The notes beneath the pieces were generated by a model. That model made no database searches. It worked only from the letters and a program-made list of their open reading frames with translations, and was not told where the DNA came from. From Cellulomonas sp. (lineage in GTDB: Bacteria; Actinomycetota; Actinomycetes; Actinomycetales; Cellulomonadaceae): a stretch of DNA of 47,153 nucleotides. The stretch is taken from positions 1 to 47,153 of the forward strand of contig NZ_JAGIBD010000026.1 in assembly GCF_017744555.1 (NCBI RefSeq). Direction: 5' to 3'. Both the position numbers and the translations under genes were made by a program. Positions within the stretch are counted from its first letter, which is position 1, and each line of letters starts with the position of its first letter. Below, piece by piece: positions 26,691 to 35,271 of this stretch.

Positions 26691-26725
26691 GGAGCCGGGC
26701 ACGTCCCTCCCACGTGCCCGGCTCC
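26691..26725. terminator. 14-bp terminator after the SipW operon
   Basis: GGAGCCGGGCACGT (26691-26704) pairs perfectly with 26712-26725 around a 7-base loop. It lies between the convergent SipW operon and the FAD oxidase gene. Confidence 0.75.
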
Positions 26726-26772
26726 CCCGTCCCCCTTCCGGCACGTCCACCGCCGCCCGGGCGGCGGACGCG

Positions 26773-28170
26773 TCAGGACCGCACGCCGCGCGCGGCGAGC
26801 AGCACCCCCGCCGGGTCGTATGCGAGCGACAGCGCGCGCAGCCGGCGGGCGACCAGCGGGGTGAACACCCGGTCGGCCCACGCGCGGCCGGCCGTGTCGG
26901 TGAAGTTCGGCAGCGCACCGGGACGCGCCCACGGCTCGAGACCCGCGTGGATGCGGGCGGCGTCGCGCGTCACGACCTGCGCGATCTCGGGGATCATCAG
27001 CCCGATCGTGAACACCATGAACGCGGCGTCGCGGTGCGCGAACGCGCACGAGTCGCCCTCGCGGACGCGGCCGCCGAGCTGGCGGACCTCGACCATCGCC
27101 TGCGCGGTCTGCGCCTGCGTGCCGGCGAGCTCGATCAGGCGGTCGACGCCGTCCGGACCGAGGTCGTCGAGCAGCATCGTCGTCTCGTGCAGCGGCATCG
27201 GGTCGACCGGGTCCGCGTGGACGTCGCCGAGCGCGTGGTACGGCATGACGTCGACGGAGTCGAGCACGGCGTCGCCCGCGGAGCGGATCGCCTGGATCAT
27301 CTCGGCGCCGACGCCCGGGTCACCGGTCCACGCGAACCGCACGTGCAGCGACACACAGCCGCGCAGCGGCCCGGGGAAGGGGTCCATGTCGGGCAGGCGC
27401 ATGACCGCGACCGACGTGGTGCCCTCCTCGGGCAGCAGCTCGCACCACACGGCCCAGGTGCGCAGCACGCGGTCGACGTCGTCGCCGACGAACCACAGAC
27501 CGCCGGCGTAGAGCTCGGGCAGGTCGACGAGGTCGATCTCGACGGCCGTGACGATGCCGAGCGACCCCTTGCCGCCGCGCAGGCCCCAGAACAGGTCGGG
27601 GTGCTCGGTCGCGGACACGCGCCGGACGACGCCGTCGCCCGTGACGACCTCGAACGCGCGCACCGTGTCGGACGACAGGCCGTGCGAGCGGGCCACCGGC
27701 CCCAGCCCGCCGCCGGTGAGCAGGCCGACGACGCCGACGTCGGGCGACGACCCGCACAGCGCGGCCAGCCCGTGCGGCGCGCACGCCTCGAGCACCCGCT
27801 CCCACTTCACGCCGGCGCCGACGCGCGCCCAGCGCTCGTCGGCGTGGACCGTGACCTCGTCGAACGCGGTCGTGTGCACGAGGATCGCCCCGCGCATCTC
27901 CTCGGTCGCGCCGTGGCCGGTGCCCTGCACGGCGACGGGCGTGCCGAACGCGGCGGCCAGGCGCAGCGTGCGGCTGACGTCCATGGGGGTGCGCGCCTCG
28001 ACGACCGCGATCGGGCTGATCGCGTGCGTGAGGTTGCTCGTGCGGGTCAGCGCGGCGTAGCGGTCCGACCCGGGCAGGTGCACGTCCGGCACGACGTCCT
28101 GGAGCGCGCGGGCGGCGGCAGAGCCGGCGGGACGGTAGTCCGAGCCGATCAGGGAGCTGAGGATGGTCAT
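26773..28170 (-). CDS. FAD-linked oxidase (BBE-like, PCMH fold)
   Basis: 465 residues. The FAD-binding half has PVAVQGTGHGATEE (about 70-84), where the His is in position for 8-alpha-histidyl FAD. It is followed by PDVGVVGLLTGGGLGPVARSHGLSSDTVRAFEVVTGDG and DLFWGLRGGKGSLGIVTAVEIDL. In berberine-bridge enzymes a Cys sits just before P-T-V-G; here that position is Ser (SSPDVG), so flavin is probably attached through His only. The C-terminus AYDPAGVLLAARG corresponds to the usual end of BBE-like proteins. No signal peptide. ATG 28170 has AAGGA upstream. The substrate is unknown; sugars or secondary metabolites are typical. Confidence 0.88.
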   Translation of the reverse strand: MTILSSLIGSDYRPAGSAAARALQDVVPDVHLPGSDRYAALTRTSNLTHAISPIAVVEARTPMDVSRTLRLAAAFGTPVAVQGTGHGATEEMRGAILVHTTAFDEVTVHADERWARVGAGVKWERVLEACAPHGLAALCGSSPDVGVVGLLTGGGLGPVARSHGLSSDTVRAFEVVTGDGVVRRVSATEHPDLFWGLRGGKGSLGIVTAVEIDLVDLPELYAGGLWFVGDDVDRVLRTWAVWCELLPEEGTTSVAVMRLPDMDPFPGPLRGCVSLHVRFAWTGDPGVGAEMIQAIRSAGDAVLDSVDVMPYHALGDVHADPVDPMPLHETTMLLDDLGPDGVDRLIELAGTQAQTAQAMVEVRQLGGRVREGDSCAFAHRDAAFMVFTIGLMIPEIAQVVTRDAARIHAGLEPWARPGALPNFTDTAGRAWADRVFTPLVARRLRALSLAYDPAGVLLAARGVRS

Positions 28171-28339
28171 CGTCGTCCTTCGTCGTCCTGGCCCGGGATG
28201 CTCGCGCACGGGTTCCGCGCGCGAGTCCCGGGTGGTGTCCGGGGCGCCGTGTCCCGGCGCACGGGCAGAAGGGGACCTGCACAGCCGTCCAGATACATCG
28301 GTCCCGGACGAACCGGGCGGACGTCGTCGGGCGACCTGG

Positions 28340-28396
28340 CCAGGCGGGACGAGGCCAGGCGGACCAGGTCAGGCGGAGGAGGTCAGGCGGACGGGG
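28340..28396. repeat. Four imperfect 14-15-bp tandem repeats at the kinase 3' end
   Basis: Units of the form YCAGGCGGAnnnGG start at 28340, 28355, 28369 and 28383. The last overlaps the stop and final codons of the histidine kinase gene; the others lie just beyond it. Confidence 0.65.
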
Positions 28397-30215
28397 TCGC
28401 GGGCAGCACGACCGCGAACGTGGTGCCCTCGCCGACGGCGCTGAGGATGTCGAGCGTCCCGCCGTGCGCCTCGACCACGGCCTTGGTGATCGCGAGCCCG
28501 AGTCCGACCCCCGGGATCGCCCGGCGGGTCGCCGTGGTCGCCCGGAAGAACCGGGTGGTCAGGCGGCCGAGCTCGTCGGGTGCGATGCCGATGCCGGTGT
28601 CGGACACGGCCACCCGCACGCCGCCGTCGACGGTCGGCGCGCACTCGACGACGACCTTGCCGCCCGCGGGCGTGAACTTCAGGGCGTTGGAGACGAGGTT
28701 GTCGACCGCCTGCGAGATGCGCTGCGCGTCCGCGACGGTGGGCGACGGCTGTGCGGCGACCTCGAGCGTCACCCCGGCCTGCTCGGCCGCCGGCGCGGCG
28801 GACAGGGCCGACGCGCGCACCACGTCTGCGAGGTCCACCGGCTGCGGCGCGATCGCGAACGTGCCCGCGTCGACCTGGGCGGTGAGCAGCAGGTCGCCGA
28901 CGAGCCGGAGCTGACGGCGGGCGTTGCGCTCGATGACCTCGACGTACTCACGCTGCTCGTCGGTGAGCGGGTCCGTGCCGTCCTGCAACAGCTCCAGGTA
29001 GCCGAGCACGGACGTCAGCGGGGTCCGCAGCTCGTGGCTGACGAGGCTGACGAACTCGTCCTTGAGCCGCGCAGCCTCCTGCTCCTCGGTGATGTCGGTC
29101 GCGACCACGACGTAGCCCGTGACGGTCCCGTCCGCCTCCGCCCGGCGGGTGACCGCGAGGCGGACGAGCACCTGCGTGCCGTCGCGGCGCTCGTACGTCC
29201 AGTTGCGCATCTCGGGGCGGCCGGCCAGCGCGGGTGCGACGAGCGGGGCGAGCAGCGCGGACGGCTCGTCGACCGACGACGTGTCCTGGAAGAGCTGGCG
29301 CCGCCGGGCGTCGAGCTCGCTGCGGACGTGGAAGTCCGTGAGGCGCATGCGGTGCACGACCTCGCCCTCGCCGTACCCGAGCAGCCGTTCGGCGCCCGCG
29401 TTGAACACCTCGACGAGCCCGGTCGCGTCCGTCGCGATGATGGCCTGCTCGGTGGCGGAGTCGATGACGGAGACGAGCTGGTCACGGGCGGCGCGGCGGG
29501 AGTTGGCGACGCGGGCGAGCTCGAGCGCGTCCGCGCGGGTGCGTTCGAGGAGCGCCTCCTGCGAGGCCCGCAACGTGTCGACGGACGCCGTGCGGGCCCG
29601 GAGGCGGTCGGTGATCTCGTCGACGGTGACGGCGACGACCACGGCGACGAGCGCGAGGTAGAGGCTGCGGATGACGAGGTTGGTGTTGATCTCGACTTCG
29701 TCGTCGACGAGGACCGGCAGCAGCACCACGCCGATCATCCCGACGGCGGAGATCACCACACCGCGACGGCCCGGTTGCGCGGCGAGGGCGATGACCGGCA
29801 GGAACACCATCGTCGTGTAGAAGGACCCGACCCCGCCGGTGCCGTAGCGGAGCAGGGCGATGGCGACGATCTGCAGGACGGGCAGGACGTCCTGCCAGGG
29901 CACCGGCCACTGACCCCACGGCAGCGCACGGGCGAGCACCACCTGCAGGAGGACGGCCGCGACCGACGCGTCGATGGCCCACGGGACCGTGTGCGGCACG
30001 GACGGCGACAGGAGGCTGAGCATCGCCACCGCGTACAGGAACAGGAACGGCAGCTGCCGCTCGACGACGCCCGCGTCCGGGCCGAGGAACCGGGCGATCC
30101 GCACGAGGTAGCGCGAGCCGCCCTCGGAGAGGTCGTCGCGCACGCCCGCAGGGCCTCCCGCGCCGGTCGGTTCGGCGGGGTACGCGGCTCGGACGACCGG
30201 GACCTCGCCGCTCAC
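28383..30215 (-). CDS. Sensor histidine kinase with membrane and PAS domains
   Basis: 610 residues. N-terminal membrane part with about six helices (about 55-200), a coiled-coil (about 205-255), a PAS domain (about 260-385, IIATDATGLVEVFNAGAERLLGYGEGEVV), a HisKA domain with the phospho-accepting His in FVSLVSHELRTPLTSVLGYLELL, and a C-terminal HATPase with N-box VSNALKFTP, DTGIGI and GVGLGLAITKAVVEAHGG. GTG 30215 overlaps the response-regulator stop as GTGA; earlier frame starts give Arg-rich non-protein sequence. It is the last gene of the polysaccharide operon and presumably phosphorylates the single-domain receiver and perhaps the REC-PIG-L protein. Confidence 0.92.
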   Translation of the reverse strand: MSGEVPVVRAAYPAEPTGAGGPAGVRDDLSEGGSRYLVRIARFLGPDAGVVERQLPFLFLYAVAMLSLLSPSVPHTVPWAIDASVAAVLLQVVLARALPWGQWPVPWQDVLPVLQIVAIALLRYGTGGVGSFYTTMVFLPVIALAAQPGRRGVVISAVGMIGVVLLPVLVDDEVEINTNLVIRSLYLALVAVVVAVTVDEITDRLRARTASVDTLRASQEALLERTRADALELARVANSRRAARDQLVSVIDSATEQAIIATDATGLVEVFNAGAERLLGYGEGEVVHRMRLTDFHVRSELDARRRQLFQDTSSVDEPSALLAPLVAPALAGRPEMRNWTYERRDGTQVLVRLAVTRRAEADGTVTGYVVVATDITEEQEAARLKDEFVSLVSHELRTPLTSVLGYLELLQDGTDPLTDEQREYVEVIERNARRQLRLVGDLLLTAQVDAGTFAIAPQPVDLADVVRASALSAAPAAEQAGVTLEVAAQPSPTVADAQRISQAVDNLVSNALKFTPAGGKVVVECAPTVDGGVRVAVSDTGIGIAPDELGRLTTRFFRATTATRRAIPGVGLGLAITKAVVEAHGGTLDILSAVGEGTTFAVVLPATPSA

Positions 30216-30577
30216 CCGGTGCCCCCGTCCGACCAGCCCGGCACCGCCGCGTCGAGCGCGTGCCGCACGCCTGCGCCCGTGAACGGCTTCGGCAGGACGG
30301 CCTCGACGGTCGGGTAGTCCTCGGGGTCGAGCACCGACGTCACGACGACGGGCAGCCCGGGTCGGCGCTCGTGCAGCCGCCGGATGAGCGCCCAGCCGTC
30401 CATCCCGGGCAGCCGCAGGTCGACGAACGCGACGTCGACCGCGAGGTGGTCGTCGTCGTCCAGCGCGGCCTCGGCGCTCACGGCCTCGACGACCTCGCAC
30501 CCGGCGCGCCGCAGGTGCGTGGCGAGCAGGGCCAGCTCGTCATGCTCGTCGTCCACGACGAGCGCCCGCACGCTCAC
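30212..30577 (-). CDS. Single-domain response regulator (receiver only)
   Basis: 121 residues, just one receiver. Acidic pair D9-D10, phospho-acceptor D53 in AFVDLRLPGMDG, T80 in VVTSVL and K97 in LPKPF are all present. There is no output domain, so it acts by protein contact or as a phosphorelay shuttle, like CheY/Spo0F types. GTG 30577 overlaps the stop of the 53-aa gene and its own stop overlaps the kinase start, so all three are translationally coupled. Confidence 0.9.
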   Translation of the reverse strand: MSVRALVVDDEHDELALLATHLRRAGCEVVEAVSAEAALDDDDHLAVDVAFVDLRLPGMDGWALIRRLHERRPGLPVVVTSVLDPEDYPTVEAVLPKPFTGAGVRHALDAAVPGWSDGGTG

Positions 30578-30735
30578 TGCACGACCCCGTGCAGCAGCAG
30601 CACCGCCACCGTGACGGCCGCGGCGACCAGCCCGAGGAGCAGCAGCCGCCGCTCGCCGCGCGCGTTGTGCCGCGTCTCGTCCTCGAGCGCGTCCGCCGTG
30701 AGCGTCGCCCAGCGCCGCTCGTCGTCGGTGCTCAT
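30574..30735 (-). CDS. 53-residue single-helix membrane peptide
   Basis: A polar N-terminal half (MSTDDERRWATLTADALEDE, then basic GERR) is followed by one hydrophobic helix (about 32-50). ATG 30735 overlaps the stop of the polysaccharide synthase (ATGA), and its stop overlaps the response-regulator start, so it is a real coupled gene. Position and type recall IcaD/PgaD, small membrane partners of processive GT2 synthases, though those have two helices. I see no sequence match to a named family. Confidence 0.75.
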   Translation of the reverse strand: MSTDDERRWATLTADALEDETRHNARGERRLLLLGLVAAAVTVAVLLLHGVVQ

Positions 30736-32216
30736 CCCATCACCTTGCCCGTCTTCACGGTCTTGTCCCAGACCTGAGAGGCCCCCTGCCACTCCTTGAC
30801 GTACGCGTCCAGCGTGATGGCGCAGAGCACGGGCCCGAACCCCACCACGTACAGCAACGGCTTGGTGAGCCACCGCACGGCGGGCACACCTTCCACGGTC
30901 TTGACGACCCACGCGAGTCCCATCGCGAGGACCGTCCAGGTGTACAGCAGCAGCGTCCACAGCACGAGACCCGTGTGGCTGAGGGTCAGCCCGAACCAGC
31001 CAGGCACCGTCGTCTCCCAGAACCCCGGGAACCAGGCGGCGACCATGACGACGAGTGCGCCGAGCCCCGGGAACGTGAGGCCCTCGAGCCACGACCGCTT
31101 CGCGCTGTCCGGGTCGATCAGCAGCGTCATCGTCGTGATGAACACGTACGCGACCACCGCGACCCACCACAGGCTGCGGAACACGTCGGTCGCCGCGACC
31201 GCGTCCGAGAAGTACAGCCCCACGAGCCCGACGGCGGCGAGCGTCATCGCCACGGGCAGCAGGTAGATCGAGAACCAGATGACGCCGAACTCGACGGACC
31301 CGAGGCGGTGCTCGCGCGAGTGGCGGAACCAGACGCGCCGGAACCGCCGCGTGATGTGCACGTTGCCGCGGGCCCAGCGCACGCGCTGCTTCCACAGCGC
31401 CCGCACCGAGTCGGGCTCCTCGGCGAGCACCACGGCGGACCCGTCGAAGACGACACGCCGGCCGTCGAGCTGCGTGAGGAACGTGGTGAACGTGTCCTCG
31501 GCGAGCGTGGACGTGTCGATCCGGCCCCCGACGGCCTCGAGGTTGGCGCGCGAGTGGAGCTGGGCACCGCCCGCGAGGCACGCCATGGCGCCCATGACAT
31601 TCTGCGCGCGCCGCGCCGCCGCCTGGGCCGTCACGTACTCGTAGCCGATGAACCGCGCGACCGCGCCGGGGCGGCCGCTGCCCTCGCGGATGAACGCGGT
31701 GACCGCACCGACCCGCTCGTCGGCGAGGTGGCGGGTCATGCGGCGCAGCGAGTCCGGGCGGTAGATGACGTCGGCGTCCATGATGAGCAGCGCCTGCATC
31801 CAACCGTCCGCGAGCGCGACCTGGATCCCGTGGTTGAGGGTGTGCGCCTTGCCCTGGCCGCCCTGCTCGCGGCGCAGGTGCACGACGCGGCCGGGGTACT
31901 GGGCGGCCTTCGCGAGCACGACGTCGGGGGTGTCGTCGGTGGAGGCGTCGTCGACGACGTACACGCGCAGCCGGTCGGGCGGGTACTCGAGCTGCATGAG
32001 CCGGTCGAGCGACGCCCCGAGCACCGCGCCCTCGTTCCAGGCCGGCACGACGATGACGACGTTCGGCAGGTACGGGCGCGAGCGGGACAGGTGGTTGCGG
32101 AACGCGTGCACGGGCACGAGCAGGTACTGGTAGACGCCCGCGAGGACGGGCACGACGCCGAGGCCGACGAGCACGACGCACAGCGCGACGACTGCCGCGC
32201 GCCACATGTCGTTCAT
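30732..32216 (-). CDS. Processive GT2 glycosyltransferase (polysaccharide synthase)
   Basis: 494 residues: one N-terminal helix (about 8-30), cytoplasmic GT-A domain, and about five C-terminal helices (about 320-470). Catalytic set: VVPAWNEG (57-63), VVDDAS (D89-D90), MDADV (D147/D149), LAEDTF (E240-D241) and QRVRW (277-281). The full D, DxD, ED, QxxRW pattern marks processive beta-glycan synthases such as IcaA/PgaC, hyaluronan and cellulose synthases. No PilZ domain is present. ATG 32216 overlaps the PHP stop (ATGA); longer frame starts lie in shadow sequence. The PIG-L deacetylase in the same block makes a GlcNAc-containing polymer plausible but unproven. Confidence 0.92.
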   Translation of the reverse strand: MNDMWRAAVVALCVVLVGLGVVPVLAGVYQYLLVPVHAFRNHLSRSRPYLPNVVIVVPAWNEGAVLGASLDRLMQLEYPPDRLRVYVVDDASTDDTPDVVLAKAAQYPGRVVHLRREQGGQGKAHTLNHGIQVALADGWMQALLIMDADVIYRPDSLRRMTRHLADERVGAVTAFIREGSGRPGAVARFIGYEYVTAQAAARRAQNVMGAMACLAGGAQLHSRANLEAVGGRIDTSTLAEDTFTTFLTQLDGRRVVFDGSAVVLAEEPDSVRALWKQRVRWARGNVHITRRFRRVWFRHSREHRLGSVEFGVIWFSIYLLPVAMTLAAVGLVGLYFSDAVAATDVFRSLWWVAVVAYVFITTMTLLIDPDSAKRSWLEGLTFPGLGALVVMVAAWFPGFWETTVPGWFGLTLSHTGLVLWTLLLYTWTVLAMGLAWVVKTVEGVPAVRWLTKPLLYVVGFGPVLCAITLDAYVKEWQGASQVWDKTVKTGKVMG

Positions 32217-32995
32217 CGGCGCCCGCCCGGGGGGCCGTCCGGGGCCACGGGCCGGACCCACGAGTACACGCCGACGTCGGTCGCGACGTGCGCGTCGGTC
32301 GAGGCGACGAGCTCGACGCCCGCGGCGGCCCACCGGGTGGCGATGCGCTCGCGCGGGCAACGCCACTTCTCGTTGACCTCGACGGGGGTGGCCGTGGCGA
32401 CGAGCACGTCCGCGAGCGCGTCGAGCAGGTCGTCGGGCACGTCGTCCTCGTCGAGGCCGATCTTGGGCAGCAGGGAGAACGGGTGTGCGAGCTGTGCGCG
32501 ACCCACGCGGCGGACGGCCCGGATGGTGGCGGTGACGAGCATCTCGACGGCGTCGGGCGGGGCGAACCCGTCGGCGATCATCTCGGTGACGACGCGCGGG
32601 CTCCACGGCCCGTCGGTGCCGGGGAACTGGTGGTCGGCGAGCAGGACGCGGTCGGCGCCGAGGTCGGTACCGAGCGTCGCGAGGACCCCGGGGGGTGCGT
32701 CGACAGCCCCGGTCGCGTCGAGGATCTTCGCCTCGACGCCCGTGAGGACCGTGAGGCCGTCGACGGGCGGCAGCGCGCGCACCACCGAGAGGAAGTCCGG
32801 CACGTACGTGGTGGTGAGCCGTACGTGGTCGACCATGCGGATCGTGTCGAGCCCGGCCGCGACGGCGGCGGCGAGGTTCTCGGCGGGCGTGCTCACGGCG
32901 TCGTCGGAGAACGACGAGTGCACGTGGTGGTCGCCCCGCCTGGACGGGGCACCCGCGTGATCGGGGGCGACCTTCGGCCCCGGCACGGCGGGCAT
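32213..32995 (-). CDS. PHP-domain metal-dependent phosphoesterase
   Basis: 260 residues. PHP metal ligands are visible: DHHVHSSFSDDA (about 22-33), MVDHVRL, GVEAKI, LLADHQFPG, QLAHPFS and the closing STDAHVATDVG. The fold is a TIM-like barrel binding two or three metals; HisJ-type phosphatases are close relatives. ATG 32995 shares its first base with the stop of the ATP-grasp gene (TGATG). In this operon it may dephosphorylate a sugar or nucleotide intermediate; the substrate is not deducible. Confidence 0.87.
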   Translation of the reverse strand: MPAVPGPKVAPDHAGAPSRRGDHHVHSSFSDDAVSTPAENLAAAVAAGLDTIRMVDHVRLTTTYVPDFLSVVRALPPVDGLTVLTGVEAKILDATGAVDAPPGVLATLGTDLGADRVLLADHQFPGTDGPWSPRVVTEMIADGFAPPDAVEMLVTATIRAVRRVGRAQLAHPFSLLPKIGLDEDDVPDDLLDALADVLVATATPVEVNEKWRCPRERIATRWAAAGVELVASTDAHVATDVGVYSWVRPVAPDGPPGGRR

Positions 32996-33960
32996 CAGCC
33001 GGGCAGGATCTCGTCGACGGGCAGGAACACGTCCTCGAGGTAGCGCACGTTCGCGACCTCCCGGAAGTCGACCCGGTCGGGCACGGGGCGGCCGAGCACG
33101 GCGTCGAGCGTGAGCGACGGCATGTCGACGCCTGACGCGACCGTGAGCGGCATCGCGCCCGGGAAGCGCGGGTTGACCTCGAGGAGCGCGGGCCGCCCGT
33201 CGGCGTCGCGCTTGAGCTGGACGTTCGCGACGGTGGTGAGGCCGATCGCGCGTGCCACGGCGGACGCGGTCTCGACGAGCTCGTCGTCGTGCACCGTGAC
33301 GCCCGCGACGGCCACGCCCGAGTCGACCCGCAGCCGGGCGCGCGGGACGGCCGCGATGACGTTGCCGTCGAGGCCGGCGAGCACGTCGACCGAGAACTCG
33401 TCGCCCGGCAGCATCTCCTGCACGAGCAGGTCCTCGTCGGCGTGCACGGCGTCGAGCTCGGTGGCCGTGAACACCGTCCGGACGCCGCGCGAGCCCGCGC
33501 CGCGGCGAGGCTTGACGATCACCGGGAAGTCCCAGCCGCTCACGGCCTGCGGCGTGCCGACCAGCTCGGTGCGCGGCACCCGGACGGTCCGCTCGCACGC
33601 CCGCGCGAGCGCGAGCTTGTCGAGGCACGTCTCCAGGGTGCTCAGCGCGGGCGACGCGAGCACCGTGCCGTCGGCGGCGAGCTCGTCGCGGACGGCCGCG
33701 AGGCGGGGCAGCTCGACGTCGACCGTCGGGAACAGCACGTCGATGCGGTCGTCGCGGCACAGCTGCCGCACGGTGTCGACGAAGTGGTCGGACCGTCCCA
33801 CCGGGACCAGTCGGCGGTACTCGGGCGGGACCAGGTAGATCGCGCTCGCCCAGCGGTCCATGTCGGCGGCGAACACCTCGACGTCGCCGCGCCGCAGCAG
33901 CGACCTGATGACCGCGACCCCGGCGGGGCCGCCCGCCCCTGTGACCAGCACCCGTGTCAT
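32995..33960 (-). CDS. ATP-grasp ligase (CarB-like fold)
   Basis: 321 residues. N-terminal Rossmann-like part VLVTGAGGPAGVAVIRSLLRRG, then an ATP-grasp domain: FPVIVKPRRGAGSRGVRTV (ATP-binding Lys and glycine loop), DLLVQEMLPGDEFSVDVL, and the metal-binding ALLEVNPRFPGAMPLTVASGVD. Such enzymes join a carboxylate to an amine or similar nucleophile through an acyl-phosphate. Homologues occur in polysaccharide and cell-wall gene clusters. ATG 33960; the REC-PIG-L gene ends 67 bases upstream, the only real gap in the block. Confidence 0.87.
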   Translation of the reverse strand: MTRVLVTGAGGPAGVAVIRSLLRRGDVEVFAADMDRWASAIYLVPPEYRRLVPVGRSDHFVDTVRQLCRDDRIDVLFPTVDVELPRLAAVRDELAADGTVLASPALSTLETCLDKLALARACERTVRVPRTELVGTPQAVSGWDFPVIVKPRRGAGSRGVRTVFTATELDAVHADEDLLVQEMLPGDEFSVDVLAGLDGNVIAAVPRARLRVDSGVAVAGVTVHDDELVETASAVARAIGLTTVANVQLKRDADGRPALLEVNPRFPGAMPLTVASGVDMPSLTLDAVLGRPVPDRVDFREVANVRYLEDVFLPVDEILPG

Positions 33961-34027
33961 CGCACCGTCCCGTCGTCCGTCGCTCTGCTCGCTCTGTCGT
34001 GATGGTGCTCGGCGTCGCGTGCAGGCC

Positions 34028-35119
34028 TCACGTCGCCACGCCGTGCTCGCCGGGGAACTGCGCCTCGGACGCGACCGCGATACCCGCGACGCCCACGGTC
34101 GCCGAGCGGCCGCTGAGCATCGACGCCGCGCGGACGGTCTCGAGCGGCTCGGCGTACTTCCCGGTGCCGAAGCGTGACCAGTAGCGGGCGGTGGCCCGCA
34201 CGAGGTCCGGCTCCATGTAGTCGCGGTGCGACTGCGACGAGAAGGCGGCGAGCATGTCCAGCTTGGTCTCGACGAAGCCGTCGACGGGGACGAACCGGGT
34301 GGGCCGGAACTCGACCGTGCAGGACGGGCTCTGGAAGCACGCGAGCGCCGGGACCTTGCGGGCGGCGATCTCGACCGCCTGGTGCACGGCGCGGTGGTCC
34401 TGGTGGCGGTCGTGCGACGAGTGCGTGTAGACGATCGTCGGCGACACCTCGCGGATCGTGTCCTCGATCGTCGTGATGAGGCCCGACGCGGGGTCGAGGC
34501 GGGTGTCCTCGAAGTCGTGCAGGTACAGGCGCGCGCCGATCACGGCGGCCGACGCGAGCGCCTCGTGCCGGCGGACGTCCGCGTCGCCGCCGACGGCACC
34601 GCCGGACAGCGTGAGGATGACGACGGTGTCGCCGGCCGCGCGGTGCGAGGCGAGCGTGGCGCCGACGCCGATCTCGACGTCGTCAGGGTGTGCGCCGACA
34701 GCCAGCACGACGTCGCCGGGTCCGGCGGACTCTCGCCGGCGGCGGCCCTCGACGGCGAGCGCGGTGATCTTCTCGAGCAGCGTCGCCGCCGCGACGGGCT
34801 TCACGAGGAACTCGTCGGCGTCGCGTCGCAGGGCCTCCACCGCGTAGTCGACGCTGGCGAAGGCCGTCATGACGGCGACGGGCACCCCGGCCGCCCGCGA
34901 CCGCAGCTCGCCGAGCAGGTCGAGCCCGCTCATGCCGGGCATCTGGATGTCGGTGAGGACCACGTCGAACTGGCGCTTCGCGACCTCCTCGAGCGCCGAC
35001 ATCGGCTCGTGCGTCACGGTGACGTCCATCCCGCCCCGTCGGGCGAGCACCGTGCGCACGTACAGCGCGGTGTCGACGTCGTCCTCGACGACCAGGACCT
35101 TGATCTGCTCGTCGGCCAC
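34028..35119 (-). CDS. Receiver domain fused to PIG-L deacetylase
   Basis: 363 residues. Residues 5-122 are a complete receiver (acidic E12-D13-D14, phospho-acceptor D57 in LTDIQMPGMSG, T85, K107). An Arg-rich linker (126-130) leads to a PIG-L/LmbE domain from about 136 with the zinc motif AHPDDVE (H144, D146, D147) and the later HDRHQDHRAVHQA. PIG-L enzymes remove N-acetyl groups from GlcNAc-type sugars. A receiver directly attached suggests that phosphorylation switches the deacetylase, an output type different from the usual DNA-binding domains. No signal peptide, so cytoplasmic. GTG 35119 has GGGGAGG about eight bases upstream. It is the first gene of the polysaccharide block. Confidence 0.92.
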   Translation of the reverse strand: MADEQIKVLVVEDDVDTALYVRTVLARRGGMDVTVTHEPMSALEEVAKRQFDVVLTDIQMPGMSGLDLLGELRSRAAGVPVAVMTAFASVDYAVEALRRDADEFLVKPVAAATLLEKITALAVEGRRRRESAGPGDVVLAVGAHPDDVEIGVGATLASHRAAGDTVVILTLSGGAVGGDADVRRHEALASAAVIGARLYLHDFEDTRLDPASGLITTIEDTIREVSPTIVYTHSSHDRHQDHRAVHQAVEIAARKVPALACFQSPSCTVEFRPTRFVPVDGFVETKLDMLAAFSSQSHRDYMEPDLVRATARYWSRFGTGKYAEPLETVRAASMLSGRSATVGVAGIAVASEAQFPGEHGVAT

Positions 35120-35271
35120 GGCACCGACCTCCCCACGTGCCCGACCCCCGGACGTGACTCACGCTAACCGGATGCCCCGGGCGACGCGCATCGTGGGAGG
35201 TTTCGGGCGGCCTCGCGGCCCGCGGAGCTGTGGGGAATAGTCGCAGGGGGTGCTCGGTTGGAGCGGCAGTA

